Below are positions 9,132 to 19,374 of a DNA stretch of 64,000 nucleotides, piece after piece. The notes beneath the pieces were generated by a model. It was not told the origin of the DNA, searched no databases, and was given only the letters and a program-made list of their open reading frames with translations. Numbering within the stretch: position 1 is the stretch's first letter; each line of letters begins with the position of its first letter. This stretch comes from Paraferrimonas haliotis (GTDB lineage: Bacteria; Pseudomonadota; Gammaproteobacteria; Enterobacterales; Shewanellaceae): positions 62,001 to 126,000 of the forward strand of contig NZ_NRRB01000001.1 in the NCBI RefSeq assembly GCF_002282895.1. Direction: 5' to 3'. The position numbers were made by a program, and so were the translations under genes.

Positions 9132-10478
9132 ATGTCCATTGCCCAACATAAAGCCGTATTAGTGTTGGCGCTTCCTATGATTCTTTCCAACGTCACGTCG
9201 CCGTTGTTAGGGCTGGTGGATACCGCGGTTATTGGTCATATGGATGAGCCTTATTATTTGGGCGGTGTTGCCGTAGGCTCTATGATTATAACCCTAATTT
9301 TCTGGTTAATGGGATTTTTACGCATGGCCACCACAGGGATGGTGGCTCAAGCCTTTGGTCGAGAGCAGGTTAATGCCCAAGCTAAGCTGTTGATTCAGGG
9401 GCTGTGTATTGCGTTAGCCATTAGCCTGTTGATTCTCGTCTTGCAACATCCCATTAAATCGTTGGCGCTATGGTTAGCCGGTGCATCGGCCGAAGTCAGT
9501 GCCCAAGCACAATCCTATTATTCGGTCCGTATTTGGGCCACGCCAATGGCCTTGACCAATTTAGTGCTTATGGGGTGGCTGTTAGGTCGACAACAAGCAA
9601 AGTTGGCGATGGTGGCGGTCATTGTGACCAACTGCGTCAATTTATCCTTGGATTTATGGTTTGTTATTGGGCTGGGCTGGGGTGTGCAGGGCGTTGCGTG
9701 GGCTTCCTTACTGGCAGAAAGCTGCAGCATGGTGCTGTTATTAGTGTTCGCCAATAGGCAGCTGACGAGCATGGGCTTAAGTGTTGTGGTTGCCCTAAAA
9801 CGTCACTTAGCGATTAATGGTCTGGGGGCGCTGTTGGCGCTCAAGCGTGATATCTTTATTCGCAGTGCCTGCCTGCAAGCCGTGTTTTCCTTTATCACTT
9901 TTCAAGGCGCTCGATTGGGTGATATTCCTTTAGCAGCTAACGCCATCTTGCTTAATTTCCTAATGCTCATTAGTTATGCGCTGGATGGTTTCGCATACTC
10001 AGCAGAAGCACAAGTAGGGCAGGCCTATGGCCAAAATAAGCCTGAGCGACTTCACTTTTTAGTCAAGCTCAATCTTTTGTGGGGAGCGTTTAGCGGTTTA
10101 TGTTTTAGCTTAGCGTTCTTACTGTTCGGTGAGCACCTTATTGCATTAATGACCGGCATTGCCGAGGTCCAAGAATACGCCAAAGAGTACCTAATGTGGG
10201 TCATTGCGTTACCCTTGTTGAGTTTTCTGTGCTACTTGATGGACGGTGTTTATATTGGTGCTGCGAAAGGCGCGGTTATGCGCAATTCCATGATGGTTTC
10301 GGCCTTAGCCGTCTTTTTTCCGATGTGGTGGATATTGCATTCTTTTGGGCTGACCAACACCGCTTTATGGGCGGCGCTTTCCGCGTTCATGGTGGCAAGA
10401 GGGTTAACCTTATCCGGTCATTATTCTTGGAGCATTGCCCGGCGCAGGTTTATCAACAATGCCGCGCAATCAATTTGA
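9132..10478 (+). CDS. MATE family efflux transporter (DinF-like)
   Basis: About 448 residues and twelve membrane helices. The N-terminal LALPMILSNVTSPLLGLVD and TAVIGHM are typical of the DinF branch of MATE drug or toxin exporters. The frame is open upstream to 9063 inside the divergent gene. ATG at 9132 gives the family N-terminus, but the only good SD, AAGGAG at 9107-9112, sits 19 nt away and exactly 7 nt before an in-frame CTG at 9120. The start may therefore be 9120. Confidence 0.93.
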   Translation: MSIAQHKAVLVLALPMILSNVTSPLLGLVDTAVIGHMDEPYYLGGVAVGSMIITLIFWLMGFLRMATTGMVAQAFGREQVNAQAKLLIQGLCIALAISLLILVLQHPIKSLALWLAGASAEVSAQAQSYYSVRIWATPMALTNLVLMGWLLGRQQAKLAMVAVIVTNCVNLSLDLWFVIGLGWGVQGVAWASLLAESCSMVLLLVFANRQLTSMGLSVVVALKRHLAINGLGALLALKRDIFIRSACLQAVFSFITFQGARLGDIPLAANAILLNFLMLISYALDGFAYSAEAQVGQAYGQNKPERLHFLVKLNLLWGAFSGLCFSLAFLLFGEHLIALMTGIAEVQEYAKEYLMWVIALPLLSFLCYLMDGVYIGAAKGAVMRNSMMVSALAVFFPMWWILHSFGLTNTALWAALSAFMVARGLTLSGHYSWSIARRRFINNAAQSI

Positions 10479-10579
10479 AGAGCGTCGTTGTAAGTGCATA
10501 AGCGCAAGATTCGGGTGGTTTGCTTGGTTTCACTTAAGGTAAGCTGAGGCTATTGTTTCACTATGTTTTTCTATTAACC

Positions 10580-11413
10580 ATGACCAATCCTGCTCCCATG
10601 CATCGCCATTATCAGATAGTGGCTGAGGCCATTCGATACATTGAAGGGCATTTGACCTCGCAACCCAAACTGGCTGAAATAGCGGCAGCGGTTAATTTAA
10701 GTGAACACCATTTTCAACGCGTGTTTAGAGAGTGGGCCGGTGTCTCTCCAAAACAGTTCCTGCAGTATTTAACCAAAGAAAGGGCGTTGGTGGCGCTTAA
10801 ACAGCAGTGCAGCGTTGAGCAAACCAGCTTGCAGCTAGGCTTATCGAGCAGCAGCCGATTGCACGATTTGCTGGTGACCACAGAAGCGCTCACGCCTGGA
10901 GAAGTCAAGGCCGGGGGCAAAGGCGTTACCATTGAATATGGGCAAGCGGATACTGTGTTTGGTAAGGCCACGTTGGCGTGGTGTGCTCGCGGTTTGTGTT
11001 ACCTTGCGTTTGAACAAAACTTAACCACGCAACACATACAGCAGCAATGGCCAAATGCACAGTTGCTTGGTGATAACGACATGGCGCAAGATTGGGCTAA
11101 TCGAATTTTTTCCGAACAACCGAGCTCAATAAAGCTGCTGCTAAAAGGCAGTCCTTTCCAATTGCAGATTTGGCAGGCATTGTTACGCATTAAGCCGGGC
11201 GATTTGGTCTCTTACGGACATCTGGCGCAACTGGCGGGTAACGCCAAAGCTAGTCGAGCGGTAGGAAGCGCTATGGCTTCGAACAGCATCGCTTATTTAA
11301 TACCGTGTCATCGAGTCATTAGAGCCAATGGCGAACTTGGACAGTATCGCTGGGGGGTTGAACGAAAACGGCTGATGCAGGCTTGGGAAGCCTGTCATCA
11401 GCCGGTCCAATAA
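10580..11413 (+). CDS. AraC-type regulator fused to O6-methylguanine-DNA methyltransferase (Ada-like)
   Basis: 277 residues. The first 95 or so form an AraC helix-turn-helix domain (IAAAVNLSEHHFQRVFREWAG). The rest is an Ogt-type methyltransferase with the acceptor Cys in IPCHRVIRANG. The enzyme repairs O6-alkylguanine by self-alkylation. The N-terminal zinc domain of E. coli Ada, which senses methyl-phosphotriesters, is absent, so the usual induction switch cannot operate in the same way. Start ATG 10580 (MTNPAPMHRHY) is chosen over 10553. Confidence 0.93.
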   Translation: MTNPAPMHRHYQIVAEAIRYIEGHLTSQPKLAEIAAAVNLSEHHFQRVFREWAGVSPKQFLQYLTKERALVALKQQCSVEQTSLQLGLSSSSRLHDLLVTTEALTPGEVKAGGKGVTIEYGQADTVFGKATLAWCARGLCYLAFEQNLTTQHIQQQWPNAQLLGDNDMAQDWANRIFSEQPSSIKLLLKGSPFQLQIWQALLRIKPGDLVSYGHLAQLAGNAKASRAVGSAMASNSIAYLIPCHRVIRANGELGQYRWGVERKRLMQAWEACHQPVQ

Positions 11414-11428
11414 GACGCTTAAACAGGC

Positions 11429-12007
11429 TTATTGGTAAGAGTGGTCACCATGCTCGTGCTCGGTGGCATCGCGCACACCGGTAATCTCGCCGGCAAAACG
11501 CTCTAGTAGTTGGGTTTCAATGCCGTCTTTTAAGGTTACATCAACCATTGAGCAACCGTTACAACCGCCACCGAATTGAATGACGGCCACGCCGTCGTCG
11601 GTCAGCTCAGTCAACACAATGTGGCCGCCATGGCTGGCCAATTGCGGGTTAATTTCAGCTTGAATCACGTAATCGAGACGTTCTAATAAAGGCGCGTCAT
11701 CGGCCACTTTGCGCATTTTTGCGTTGGGCGCCTTCAGGGTTAATTGAGACCCAAGTTGGTCAGCCACATAGTCGATTTCGGCATCCTCTAAAAACGGTGC
11801 GCTTTTCTCATCCACCATGGCCTTAAAGCCAGTAAACTCCAATTGAATATCATCTGCTTCTACTGCGTCCGGTGGGCAATAGGAAACGCCACACTCTGCG
11901 GTAGCAGTACCGGGATTGATAACAAACACTCGAATGTGAGTGCCTTCAGGTTGATCAGCCAACAGCTTGGCAAAATGGCCTTGGGCCGATTCGGAAATAG
12001 CGATCAT
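11429..12007 (-). CDS. nfuA: Fe/S biogenesis protein NfuA
   Basis: 192 residues: an N-terminal A-type-like domain (CGVSYCPPD retained) and a C-terminal Nfu domain with the cluster-binding CxxC in [15 protein letters not shown]. Acts as a carrier of 4Fe-4S clusters, important under oxidative stress or iron limitation. In E. coli nfuA, gntX (comF-type) and bioH are neighbours; here the same three genes remain within about 5 kb, interrupted by the M14 peptidase. Confidence 0.97.
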   Translation of the reverse strand: MIAISESAQGHFAKLLADQPEGTHIRVFVINPGTATAECGVSYCPPDAVEADDIQLEFTGFKAMVDEKSAPFLEDAEIDYVADQLGSQLTLKAPNAKMRKVADDAPLLERLDYVIQAEINPQLASHGGHIVLTELTDDGVAVIQFGGGCNGCSMVDVTLKDGIETQLLERFAGEITGVRDATEHEHGDHSYQ

Positions 12008-12248
12008 TACAACAGCTCCAATAGCAGTATCTGAGTAAATTAGTCTGATTTGGCTTAATCATACTCCTACAATTCGAGAAGCGGTAGTGTTAATCGAAAA
12101 ACACCCACAGCAATTGCGAGCTAAAACACATTCAGCAACAACATCAGCGTGGCAGGGGGGCTGATAAAGTGTTAAGTTGCTCACAGAAACTGATGGGCTA
12201 TCGGTTTTTTAACGGAAAAAATTATAACAACAAGGCGATGTAAACCTC

Positions 12249-14762
12249 ATGAAAATCAGAAGCATGCTAGCACTTCTGTGCTGTTTTTTTGTTCCGGTGG
12301 CAATAGCAAATCCAGTGTTGCCGGACGTCGAGTATCAGCAACAAGTTACCCACCCTACTGACTACCTTGGATACCCAGTGGGCGAGTGGCACCTGCGTCA
12401 CGACCAGCTGAACGGTTACATTCAACTATTGGCTCAACAAAGCAACCGGGTTGCGCTGCTTGAAAGCGGCCACAGTTTTGAAATGCGCCAACAACGAAGC
12501 CTAGCGATTGGCTCGCCTGAAAATATTGCCAATATCGATAAACTCATGCAGCAACGTGCAGACGTCCGTAAGGGCAACCAGCAGTCTGGTCCTACGGTTG
12601 TTTGGTTGGCCTATTCCATTCATGGCAATGAGGCGAGCGGCGCTCATGTCGGTATGCTCATGAGTTACTATTTAGCCGCCAGTAACGAACAGTGGGTTAA
12701 TAAACTGCTTCAAGATACGGTGGTGCTTATCACGCCGAGCCAAAACCCCGACGGCATGGATCGCTTTGCTAACTGGGCCAATGCTCATAAGGGTGAAAAC
12801 ATTGTGGTGGATCATCACCATCGTGAACATAAAGAACCTTGGCCTTCAGGGCGTGTGAATCATTACATGCAAGACCTTAACCGAGATTGGTTATTCCTAC
12901 GTCACCCCGAGTCTCAAGGCCGAGTTAAATTATTTCAGCAATGGTTACCGCACGTCGTCGGTGACTTTCATGAAATGGGGCATAACTCCACCTACTTCTT
13001 TCAGCCGGGTGTTCCGAGTCGAACCAATCCACTGACGCCGGCAATGAACCAAAAGTTAACCGCTGACATTGCTCAGTTCCATCAGCGCGCGTTAGACGGC
13101 GTTCGTCAGGCTTACTTCAGCCGTGAACGATTTGATGACTTCTTTTATGGGAAAGGTTCTACCTATCCTGATATTAACGGGTCGGTGGGTATCTTGTTCG
13201 AGCAAGCCTCTGCCCGAGGCCATGCACAAAACTCAGATAATGGCGTACTCACATTACAACGCGCCATTCGAAATCAATGGCTTACGTCCATTTCCACCAT
13301 TCAAGCGACACAAGCCTTATCTTCACAATTAAAGGACTATCAATCTAAGTTCTACAAAGAAGCATTAGCCAGTGGCGATAGCCGCGGCTATTTGATTGAA
13401 GCTAAGGGCGATGACTATCGTCGAGATGAGTTGGCCCGCATATTAAAGCAGCACAATGTTGAGTTTAAATACCTCAAGGAAACGGTCACCCATAAAGGCG
13501 TGCAATACACTCCGCAAGGCGCGCTGTACTTACCGCATCAACAAGCGCAAGCGCCTCTGCTGCACAGCCTATTCGATAGCCGAACCGAGTTCGCCGAAAA
13601 CGTTTTCTACGACATATCCAGTTGGCACATTGGTCGTGCTTTTGACATGGATCTTGGTGAAGACGTTAACGTTTCAAGCAAAAAGTTGACCGATACCGCA
13701 CCCAGTTTGCAACTGGTACTGGATGATACGGCTAATTTTTGGCTGTTCGATTATCGTCACGGCAAAGCGCCAGCCCTCGCGCAGGCTTTGGTAAATCGCG
13801 GCGTTATCGTTAAGTTCGCCAATAAACCGGTGACCCTAAAGCAAGCAGGTAATACCGTGTCTTTGGGCGCTGGCTTCTTACTTGTGCCAACCGACCAACC
13901 ACAGTTTTCGCCAGAACAATTAGTGGAGCTGGGGCAACCTTGGGTGAATCGATATCAACTTGAACCCATCGCCATCAGCAGTGGTGCAGCGGCCAGTGGT
14001 TCGGACTTAGGCAGCCCTGAGTATCGTCCTATAAAACCGGTAAGCTTAGCCTTACTAGGTGGCGCAGGGGTTAATCAGTTGAGCTTTGGTCAAGCTTGGT
14101 ATTATTTAGACAGAACCATGGATTTGCCAACCACGATTATGGACAAGCACCGGGTAACCAGCCAGGTGCTAAAGCAATACAGCCATCTTGTTCTTACCGA
14201 TGGTCGTTACAACGATTTAACGCCTGCTCAGGTTGGCCATATTAAAGAGTTTGTAAGAAACGGAGGCATTCTAATCGCGCTGCAAGGCGCTTCTGCGTGG
14301 GCTGCACAACAAGGCTTGGTGAGCGTAACGGTGAGTCAGCGCAAAGATTTTGCGCCCTTGTTTGATAGCAGCGGTCTAGGTTACGCCGATCGCAGTGCCT
14401 TTAATGCCAAAAAAGCAGTGGGCGGTGCTATTTTGCAGTTAAATACGGACAACACACACCCACTGATGTTTGGTACCCAAGGCGATAATTTGGCGGTTAT
14501 GAAGAATCGAGCCATTACCTTTTCCGCACCCAAACAGCCGTTTTTAAGTGTCGCCAGCTACGCCAAATCCCCGTTGTTAAGCGGCTACTTGGCTAAGGAA
14601 TATCAACAGGCCTTTGCTGAGCAAAATGCACTAATGATTGAGAACTACGGCGCTGGCAAGGTGGTCATCGCTGCCGACAATTTAGTATTTCGAAACATCT
14701 GGCTGGGTACAGAGAAAATCTTAGCCAACAGCGTACTATTCGCACCGGGAATGTTCCTGTAA
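12249..14762 (+). CDS. Secreted M14 family zinc carboxypeptidase
   Basis: 837 residues with a signal peptide (about 20 residues, ending AIA). The N-terminal catalytic domain carries the M14 zinc motif HGNEASG (about residue 125) and further conserved His and Glu residues in HREHKEPW and DFHEMGHN. The C-terminal part (from about residue 600) resembles a class I glutamine-amidotransferase-like fold: VSLALLGGAGVNQ, then LTDGRYNDLTPAQ and GGILIALQGAS. This two-part layout is known in marine gammaproteobacterial M14 proteins. Its 3' end overlaps the convergent comF by 27 nt. Confidence 0.88.
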   Translation: MKIRSMLALLCCFFVPVAIANPVLPDVEYQQQVTHPTDYLGYPVGEWHLRHDQLNGYIQLLAQQSNRVALLESGHSFEMRQQRSLAIGSPENIANIDKLMQQRADVRKGNQQSGPTVVWLAYSIHGNEASGAHVGMLMSYYLAASNEQWVNKLLQDTVVLITPSQNPDGMDRFANWANAHKGENIVVDHHHREHKEPWPSGRVNHYMQDLNRDWLFLRHPESQGRVKLFQQWLPHVVGDFHEMGHNSTYFFQPGVPSRTNPLTPAMNQKLTADIAQFHQRALDGVRQAYFSRERFDDFFYGKGSTYPDINGSVGILFEQASARGHAQNSDNGVLTLQRAIRNQWLTSISTIQATQALSSQLKDYQSKFYKEALASGDSRGYLIEAKGDDYRRDELARILKQHNVEFKYLKETVTHKGVQYTPQGALYLPHQQAQAPLLHSLFDSRTEFAENVFYDISSWHIGRAFDMDLGEDVNVSSKKLTDTAPSLQLVLDDTANFWLFDYRHGKAPALAQALVNRGVIVKFANKPVTLKQAGNTVSLGAGFLLVPTDQPQFSPEQLVELGQPWVNRYQLEPIAISSGAAASGSDLGSPEYRPIKPVSLALLGGAGVNQLSFGQAWYYLDRTMDLPTTIMDKHRVTSQVLKQYSHLVLTDGRYNDLTPAQVGHIKEFVRNGGILIALQGASAWAAQQGLVSVTVSQRKDFAPLFDSSGLGYADRSAFNAKKAVGGAILQLNTDNTHPLMFGTQGDNLAVMKNRAITFSAPKQPFLSVASYAKSPLLSGYLAKEYQQAFAEQNALMIENYGAGKVVIAADNLVFRNIWLGTEKILANSVLFAPGMFL

Positions 14763-15518
14763 CGCGCTTTTAGTTTGGGTTCTCGCCAGCACCCAGACTT
14801 GACACTCTACCGCATATGGCTTAAGTAGATTTGCCAATGCTTGGCTGGTAGCGCCAGTGGTATACACATCGTCGATAATGGCGATGTGTTTTAGAGTTGG
14901 GGACTCCTTTAGCTCAAACACCTGCCGTAAATTGTTGAGCCGTTGTTGGCGATTTAATCCTTGTTGGGGCGTTTTTGAGCGGGCGACAAATAGCTCGATA
15001 ACCGGAATGCCGCAATGTCTTGAAAGCTCATGGGCGATAACCTCTGCCTGATTAAAGCCACGTGTTAAGCGGCTGGTAAGCGCCTGAGGAACCGGTACGA
15101 TGGCCTGAACCGGCTCAATAAGGCCATTGTTCCAAAGCACGTTAAGTCGCAACAACAGCAATTTCGCCAACGGCGCTACCCAAACCAGTTGACCACCGTG
15201 TTTCAGTTGGTTAATGCCTTTGCCGGCATGACAGGCATAATAACAGGCAGCCACAACCATCAGTTGTTCCGTTTGTCGGCAAGTATGACAGCGTATTGGT
15301 GGTTGAATGGGTAGGGCACCATCGCAACCAAGGCAAGCCCGCCATGGGCCAGCATACTGGCTAAAACAATAGTCACACCAAGCATCTTCATTATTGGTCA
15401 GCCAGTGCTGGCACAGCAAACAACGCTTCGGTAAACTGGCTAGCAATCTTGTTATGCAATAGCCAACACGAGTTGTCCAAGCGCGTGCTGTCACCCCAAA
15501 AGAAGTTAACAATCTCAT
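14736..15518 (-). CDS. ComF family phosphoribosyltransferase-like protein
   Basis: About 260 residues. The N-terminal part holds paired cysteines (CLLCQHW, CDYC, CLGC, CHTC), a zinc-ribbon pattern. The C-terminal PRTase-like domain has the PRPP-binding motif HIAIIDDVYTTGATSQ. It corresponds to E. coli GntX/YhgH, beside bioH. ATG at 15518 is preferred; an upstream in-frame TTG at 15536 lies inside bioH. Family proteins are linked to DNA uptake or nucleotide scavenging, but no function is shown here. Confidence 0.9.
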   Translation of the reverse strand: MRLLTSFGVTARAWTTRVGYCITRLLASLPKRCLLCQHWLTNNEDAWCDYCFSQYAGPWRACLGCDGALPIQPPIRCHTCRQTEQLMVVAACYYACHAGKGINQLKHGGQLVWVAPLAKLLLLRLNVLWNNGLIEPVQAIVPVPQALTSRLTRGFNQAEVIAHELSRHCGIPVIELFVARSKTPQQGLNRQQRLNNLRQVFELKESPTLKHIAIIDDVYTTGATSQALANLLKPYAVECQVWVLARTQTKSALQEHSRCE

Positions 15519-16320
15519 GAGTTTAAGCTTAGCCAATAGCGATTACGGTCTGCCATCATACCAAGGGACTAATTTAAGTGAATTTCCTTTGGTGTGTGTT
15601 CACGGTTGGGGTATGAATCCCAGTGTGTTTAGTGAGTTAGAACGCCATGCTGAGCAGAATAAGCAAAGATTTATTACCATAGCGCTACCCGGGCATGGCG
15701 CAAGCCCGCTAGTAAATATTGACTATGAGGCCTGGGTTGATCACATTGCCGCTCAGATACCGCAACAAAGTATTTTGCTGGGGTGGTCATTAGGGGGCAT
15801 GTTGGCAATGGCCATCGCGCTTAAATACCCAAACAAGCTGGCTGGATTAATCAGCGTTGCGGCATCGCCCAAGTTTGTAGCAGACGATGCTTGGCCGGGC
15901 ACTAAGGCCAATGTGTTAGCCACTTTTCAGCAGCAGTTGCAGCAAAATCCAAAGCTTACCCAAGAGCGCTTCTTAGCGTTACAAGCTATGGGCAGCCCAG
16001 ACGCAAGGCAAGACATCAAGCGTTTAAAGCAGTTAGTTTTATCCCAGCCAGAGCCGCACCCTAAAGCGCTGGAGTTTGGTTTAACACTGCTGGAGCAGTT
16101 GGATCTGCGTGAGGCACTGGCGCACATCAATATGCCTTGGCTGAGAGTATGGGGCAAGCTTGATGGGCTAACGCCCATCGCGCAAAAAGAGCGATTGCAG
16201 CACCTGAGTGGTCAAGACTGGGTGATTGCTAAGGCCAGCCATGCCCCTTTTATTTCCCACCCTCAGACGTTTTATCAAGGCCTGCGTCAGTGGATGAACG
16301 GGGCTACTTCTTCGCCTTAG
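15517..16320 (+). CDS. bioH: Pimeloyl-[acyl-carrier protein] methyl ester esterase BioH
   Basis: 267-residue alpha/beta hydrolase. The nucleophile Ser lies in [11 protein letters not shown], the oxyanion region in [10 protein letters not shown], the acid in [10 protein letters not shown] and the catalytic His in [11 protein letters not shown]. It releases pimeloyl-ACP for biotin synthesis. The start codon shares a CATG tetranucleotide with the divergent comF ATG. The 3' end overlaps the convergent tex gene by 17 nt. Confidence 0.95.
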   Translation: MSLSLANSDYGLPSYQGTNLSEFPLVCVHGWGMNPSVFSELERHAEQNKQRFITIALPGHGASPLVNIDYEAWVDHIAAQIPQQSILLGWSLGGMLAMAIALKYPNKLAGLISVAASPKFVADDAWPGTKANVLATFQQQLQQNPKLTQERFLALQAMGSPDARQDIKRLKQLVLSQPEPHPKALEFGLTLLEQLDLREALAHINMPWLRVWGKLDGLTPIAQKERLQHLSGQDWVIAKASHAPFISHPQTFYQGLRQWMNGATSSP

Positions 16321-18619
16321 CAAATGCCTCGGCGAACGCATTGCCCATGGCGGCGTTGGTGGCTGGTGCCGGTTTACTGCGAGGCGACGCAGCGCGCCGA
16401 GCAGGCTTACCTTTGGCGCTGGCTTTGTTGGACTTAGGTTTAGCGGGGGCGGCTTTTTCATCTAAGCGCATGGTTAAACTCACTCGCTTTCGAGCCACGT
16501 CCACATCCAACACTTTCACTTTTACAAAGTCGCCGGTTTTAACCACTTTATGCGGGTCATCCACGTAGTCGTTTGCCAGCGATGAAATGTGTACCAAGCC
16601 ATCTTGATGAACACCCACATCAACAAAAGCACCAAAGTTGGTGACGTTGGTGATGACGCCCTGCAAAATCATTTCCGGTTTCAGATCCGTTAAGCTTTCG
16701 ACGCCTTCCTTAAAGTTGGCGGTTTTAAACTCGCCGCGGGGATCTCGCCCAGGTTTTGTGAGTTCCGTAATGATGTCGGTGACCGTAGGTAAACCAAATT
16801 GCGAATCGATAAAGTCTTGAGGGGACAGTTTGCTGAGCAAGTCGCTGCGGCCAATTAAATCGGCACTGGCGAGCTCATTGGCCTTGGCAATACGCTCGAC
16901 CACCGGATAGGCCTCAGGGTGAACCGCCGACATATCCAGCGGGTTGTCGCCATTGATGATGCGCATGAAACCGGCACATTGCTGGTAAGCTTTAGGCCCT
17001 AAACGAGGTACCTTTAACAGTTGTTTGCGTTCGCTAAAAGGTCCAAATTCATCGCGATGAGCGACGATGTTTTGAGCAATCGCTTTGCTAAGACCGGCAA
17101 CGCGAGCCAGTAACGCGGCGGAGGCGGTATTCACGTCAACACCCACGGCATTTACGCAATCTTCCACCACATCATCCAGACTTTGAGCTAACTGGCTTTG
17201 GCTAACATCGTGTTGATATTGGCCTACACCAATGGCCTTCGGCTCAATTTTTACCAGCTCGGCAAGCGGATCTTGTAAACGTCTTGCAATGGACATAGCC
17301 CCCCGAATGGTGACGTCCAGATCCGGCAATTCTAGAGAGGCAAACTCCGATGCTGAATAAACCGAGGCACCAGCCTCGGAAACCATGATTTTCTTAGGCT
17401 TAGGGGATTCCATATCGGCGAGCATTTCGGCTACCAGCTTGTCGGTTTCCCTTGAGCCGGTGCCATTGCCAATAGCGATCAGCTCCACCTTATGCATTTT
17501 AACCAAATTGGCTAAGGTGCGGCGCGACTTATCCCAGGCATTTTGGGGCGGGTGAGGGTAAATGACACTGTGGGTCAAGTATTTACCGGTAGCGTCCACC
17601 ACAGCAATTTTAACGCCGGTCCTAAGGCCTGGATCTAAGCCAATAGTGACCTTCGCGCCAGCCGCAGGTGCCATTAGCAAATCGCCCAAATTGCGAGCGA
17701 ACACTTTAATGGCTTCTGTTTCCGAATTTTTGCGCAGCTGTGTGAGTAATTCGGTTTCTAAATGCGCCGCCACTTTCAGCTTCCAGCAAAGCTGAACGAC
17801 TCGGTTTAGCCAAGCGTCGCCAGCTTGCCCAGCAAACCCCAAGCGCAAATGGTCATGGACAATTTGCTCGCCAGGATGGCGGCTATCGCCGTCGCTAGGG
17901 GGTATTTCCAACCCCAATGACAGCACGCCTTCGTTACGCCCTCGCAGCATGGCTAAAACACGATGACTGGGCGCTTTGGCAAGGGCTTCGCTGTGGTCAA
18001 AATAATCTCGATATTTAGCCCCTGTTTTTTCTTGTCCTTTCACAACTTGGGCTTTGAGTTGAGCGTTTTTCTGCAAAAAGCTCCGCACTTTTTGCAACAG
18101 CTGAGCGTCTTCGGCGAAGCGTTCTATTAATATAAAACTGGCACCATCTAGGGCCGCTTGAGCGTCATTGATTCCGGCTTCTGGGTTTAAGTAGGCTTGA
18201 GCTTTTTCTAGCGGCTGCTGATCGCGGTGGATCAACAAACTATCGGCTAACGGCTCAAGCCCTGCTTCGATGGCCATTTGCCCTTTGGTTCGGCGTTTGG
18301 GCTTATAAGGTAAATACAAGTCTTCCAACAGGCTCTTTGAGTCACAGCTATTAATGGCATTGGCGAGTTTATCGGTGAGTTTTCCCTGGGCGTCGATGCT
18401 GGCCAAAATCACTTTGCGGCGCTCGTTTAATTCGGTCAAATAATTAAGACGACTGGCTAATTGGCGTAATTGAGTATCGTCTAAGCCACCGGTTTTTTCT
18501 TTGCGATAGCGAGCGATAAAGGGAATGGTTGCGCCGCTGTCAATGAGCTCAATGCAGGCTTGAACTTGAGTCGGGGCAATGGCCAATTCAGAGGCGATTA
18601 GTTGACTGATGGTCGACAT
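16304..18619 (-). CDS. tex: Tex family transcription accessory / RNA-binding protein
   Basis: 771 residues with the full Tex architecture: N-terminal helical region ([17 protein letters not shown]), YqgF-like domain ([16 protein letters not shown]), helix-hairpin-helix repeats ([17 protein letters not shown]) and a C-terminal S1 domain ([20 protein letters not shown]). A Lys/Ala-rich basic tail follows. Binds RNA and acts in transcription in other bacteria. It converges on bioH and is divergent from greB. Confidence 0.96.
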   Translation of the reverse strand: MSTISQLIASELAIAPTQVQACIELIDSGATIPFIARYRKEKTGGLDDTQLRQLASRLNYLTELNERRKVILASIDAQGKLTDKLANAINSCDSKSLLEDLYLPYKPKRRTKGQMAIEAGLEPLADSLLIHRDQQPLEKAQAYLNPEAGINDAQAALDGASFILIERFAEDAQLLQKVRSFLQKNAQLKAQVVKGQEKTGAKYRDYFDHSEALAKAPSHRVLAMLRGRNEGVLSLGLEIPPSDGDSRHPGEQIVHDHLRLGFAGQAGDAWLNRVVQLCWKLKVAAHLETELLTQLRKNSETEAIKVFARNLGDLLMAPAAGAKVTIGLDPGLRTGVKIAVVDATGKYLTHSVIYPHPPQNAWDKSRRTLANLVKMHKVELIAIGNGTGSRETDKLVAEMLADMESPKPKKIMVSEAGASVYSASEFASLELPDLDVTIRGAMSIARRLQDPLAELVKIEPKAIGVGQYQHDVSQSQLAQSLDDVVEDCVNAVGVDVNTASAALLARVAGLSKAIAQNIVAHRDEFGPFSERKQLLKVPRLGPKAYQQCAGFMRIINGDNPLDMSAVHPEAYPVVERIAKANELASADLIGRSDLLSKLSPQDFIDSQFGLPTVTDIITELTKPGRDPRGEFKTANFKEGVESLTDLKPEMILQGVITNVTNFGAFVDVGVHQDGLVHISSLANDYVDDPHKVVKTGDFVKVKVLDVDVARKRVSLTMRLDEKAAPAKPKSNKASAKGKPARRAASPRSKPAPATNAAMGNAFAEAFAKAKK

Positions 18620-18769
18620 ATAGTTTTTGCTTCCAATCGTGCTTGTAATAGTGCGAGGCTCAACACATTAGCATAATTGCGCCACGGTCACATACAATCG
18701 AGCCCACGCTTTTTCCAGTTGCTCAATTATTGTTAGTATAGGTTTTTTAGCAGAACTGAGGATTGCGAC

Positions 18770-19258
18770 TTGGCCACCAATCTCATCACACCCGAAGGCT
18801 TCGAAAAACTTAAAAAAGAGCTCGATTACTTGTGGCTTGAGTACCGCCCTGAAATTACTAAGAAAGTTACCTGGGCAGCCAGCCTTGGTGATCGCAGTGA
18901 AAACGCTGACTATAAAGAGAACAAGCGATTATTGAGGCAAATCGACAGCCGAGTTCGTTTTTTACGAAAGCGTATTGAACATTTAAAAGTAGTGGCGCCC
19001 TCGGCTCAGCAATTGGGTAAAGTATTTTTTGGTGCTCAGGTTGAAATCGAAGATGAACAAGGCAACACGCTGGAGTTTCGAATTGTGGGGCCGGATGAAA
19101 TTTATGGCCAAAAAGAGGCCATATCCATTGATTCGCCCATGGCTAGGGCTCTGCTTAAGAAATCAGTAGACGATGAAGCTGTGGTGGCGACACCAAACGG
19201 TGACAAAGTTTGGTACGTTAATCGTATCAATTACCCAGGCTTTGAAACGCCAACATGA
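18770..19258 (+). CDS. greB: Transcription elongation factor GreB
   Basis: 162 residues: an N-terminal coiled coil (LITPEGFEKLKKELDYLW, then DRSENADYKENKRLLRQID with the acidic tip residues) and a C-terminal FKBP-like domain. It rescues backtracked RNA polymerase by stimulating transcript cleavage. The start is TTG at 18770 with GAGGA about 8 nt upstream; no ATG lies nearby in frame. Followed by ompR/envZ, a common order in related gammaproteobacteria. Confidence 0.95.
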   Translation: MATNLITPEGFEKLKKELDYLWLEYRPEITKKVTWAASLGDRSENADYKENKRLLRQIDSRVRFLRKRIEHLKVVAPSAQQLGKVFFGAQVEIEDEQGNTLEFRIVGPDEIYGQKEAISIDSPMARALLKKSVDDEAVVATPNGDKVWYVNRINYPGFETPT

Positions 19259-19374
19259 AACGCTTGTTAACACTTTTTTCTAAGAAAACTTATTTTTTAA
19301 AGCGTCTTATCAGTCATTTAGTTAAACACTAGTGTAGACTCGTCATATAAACGTTGCCGCTAAGGAAATTGCTC

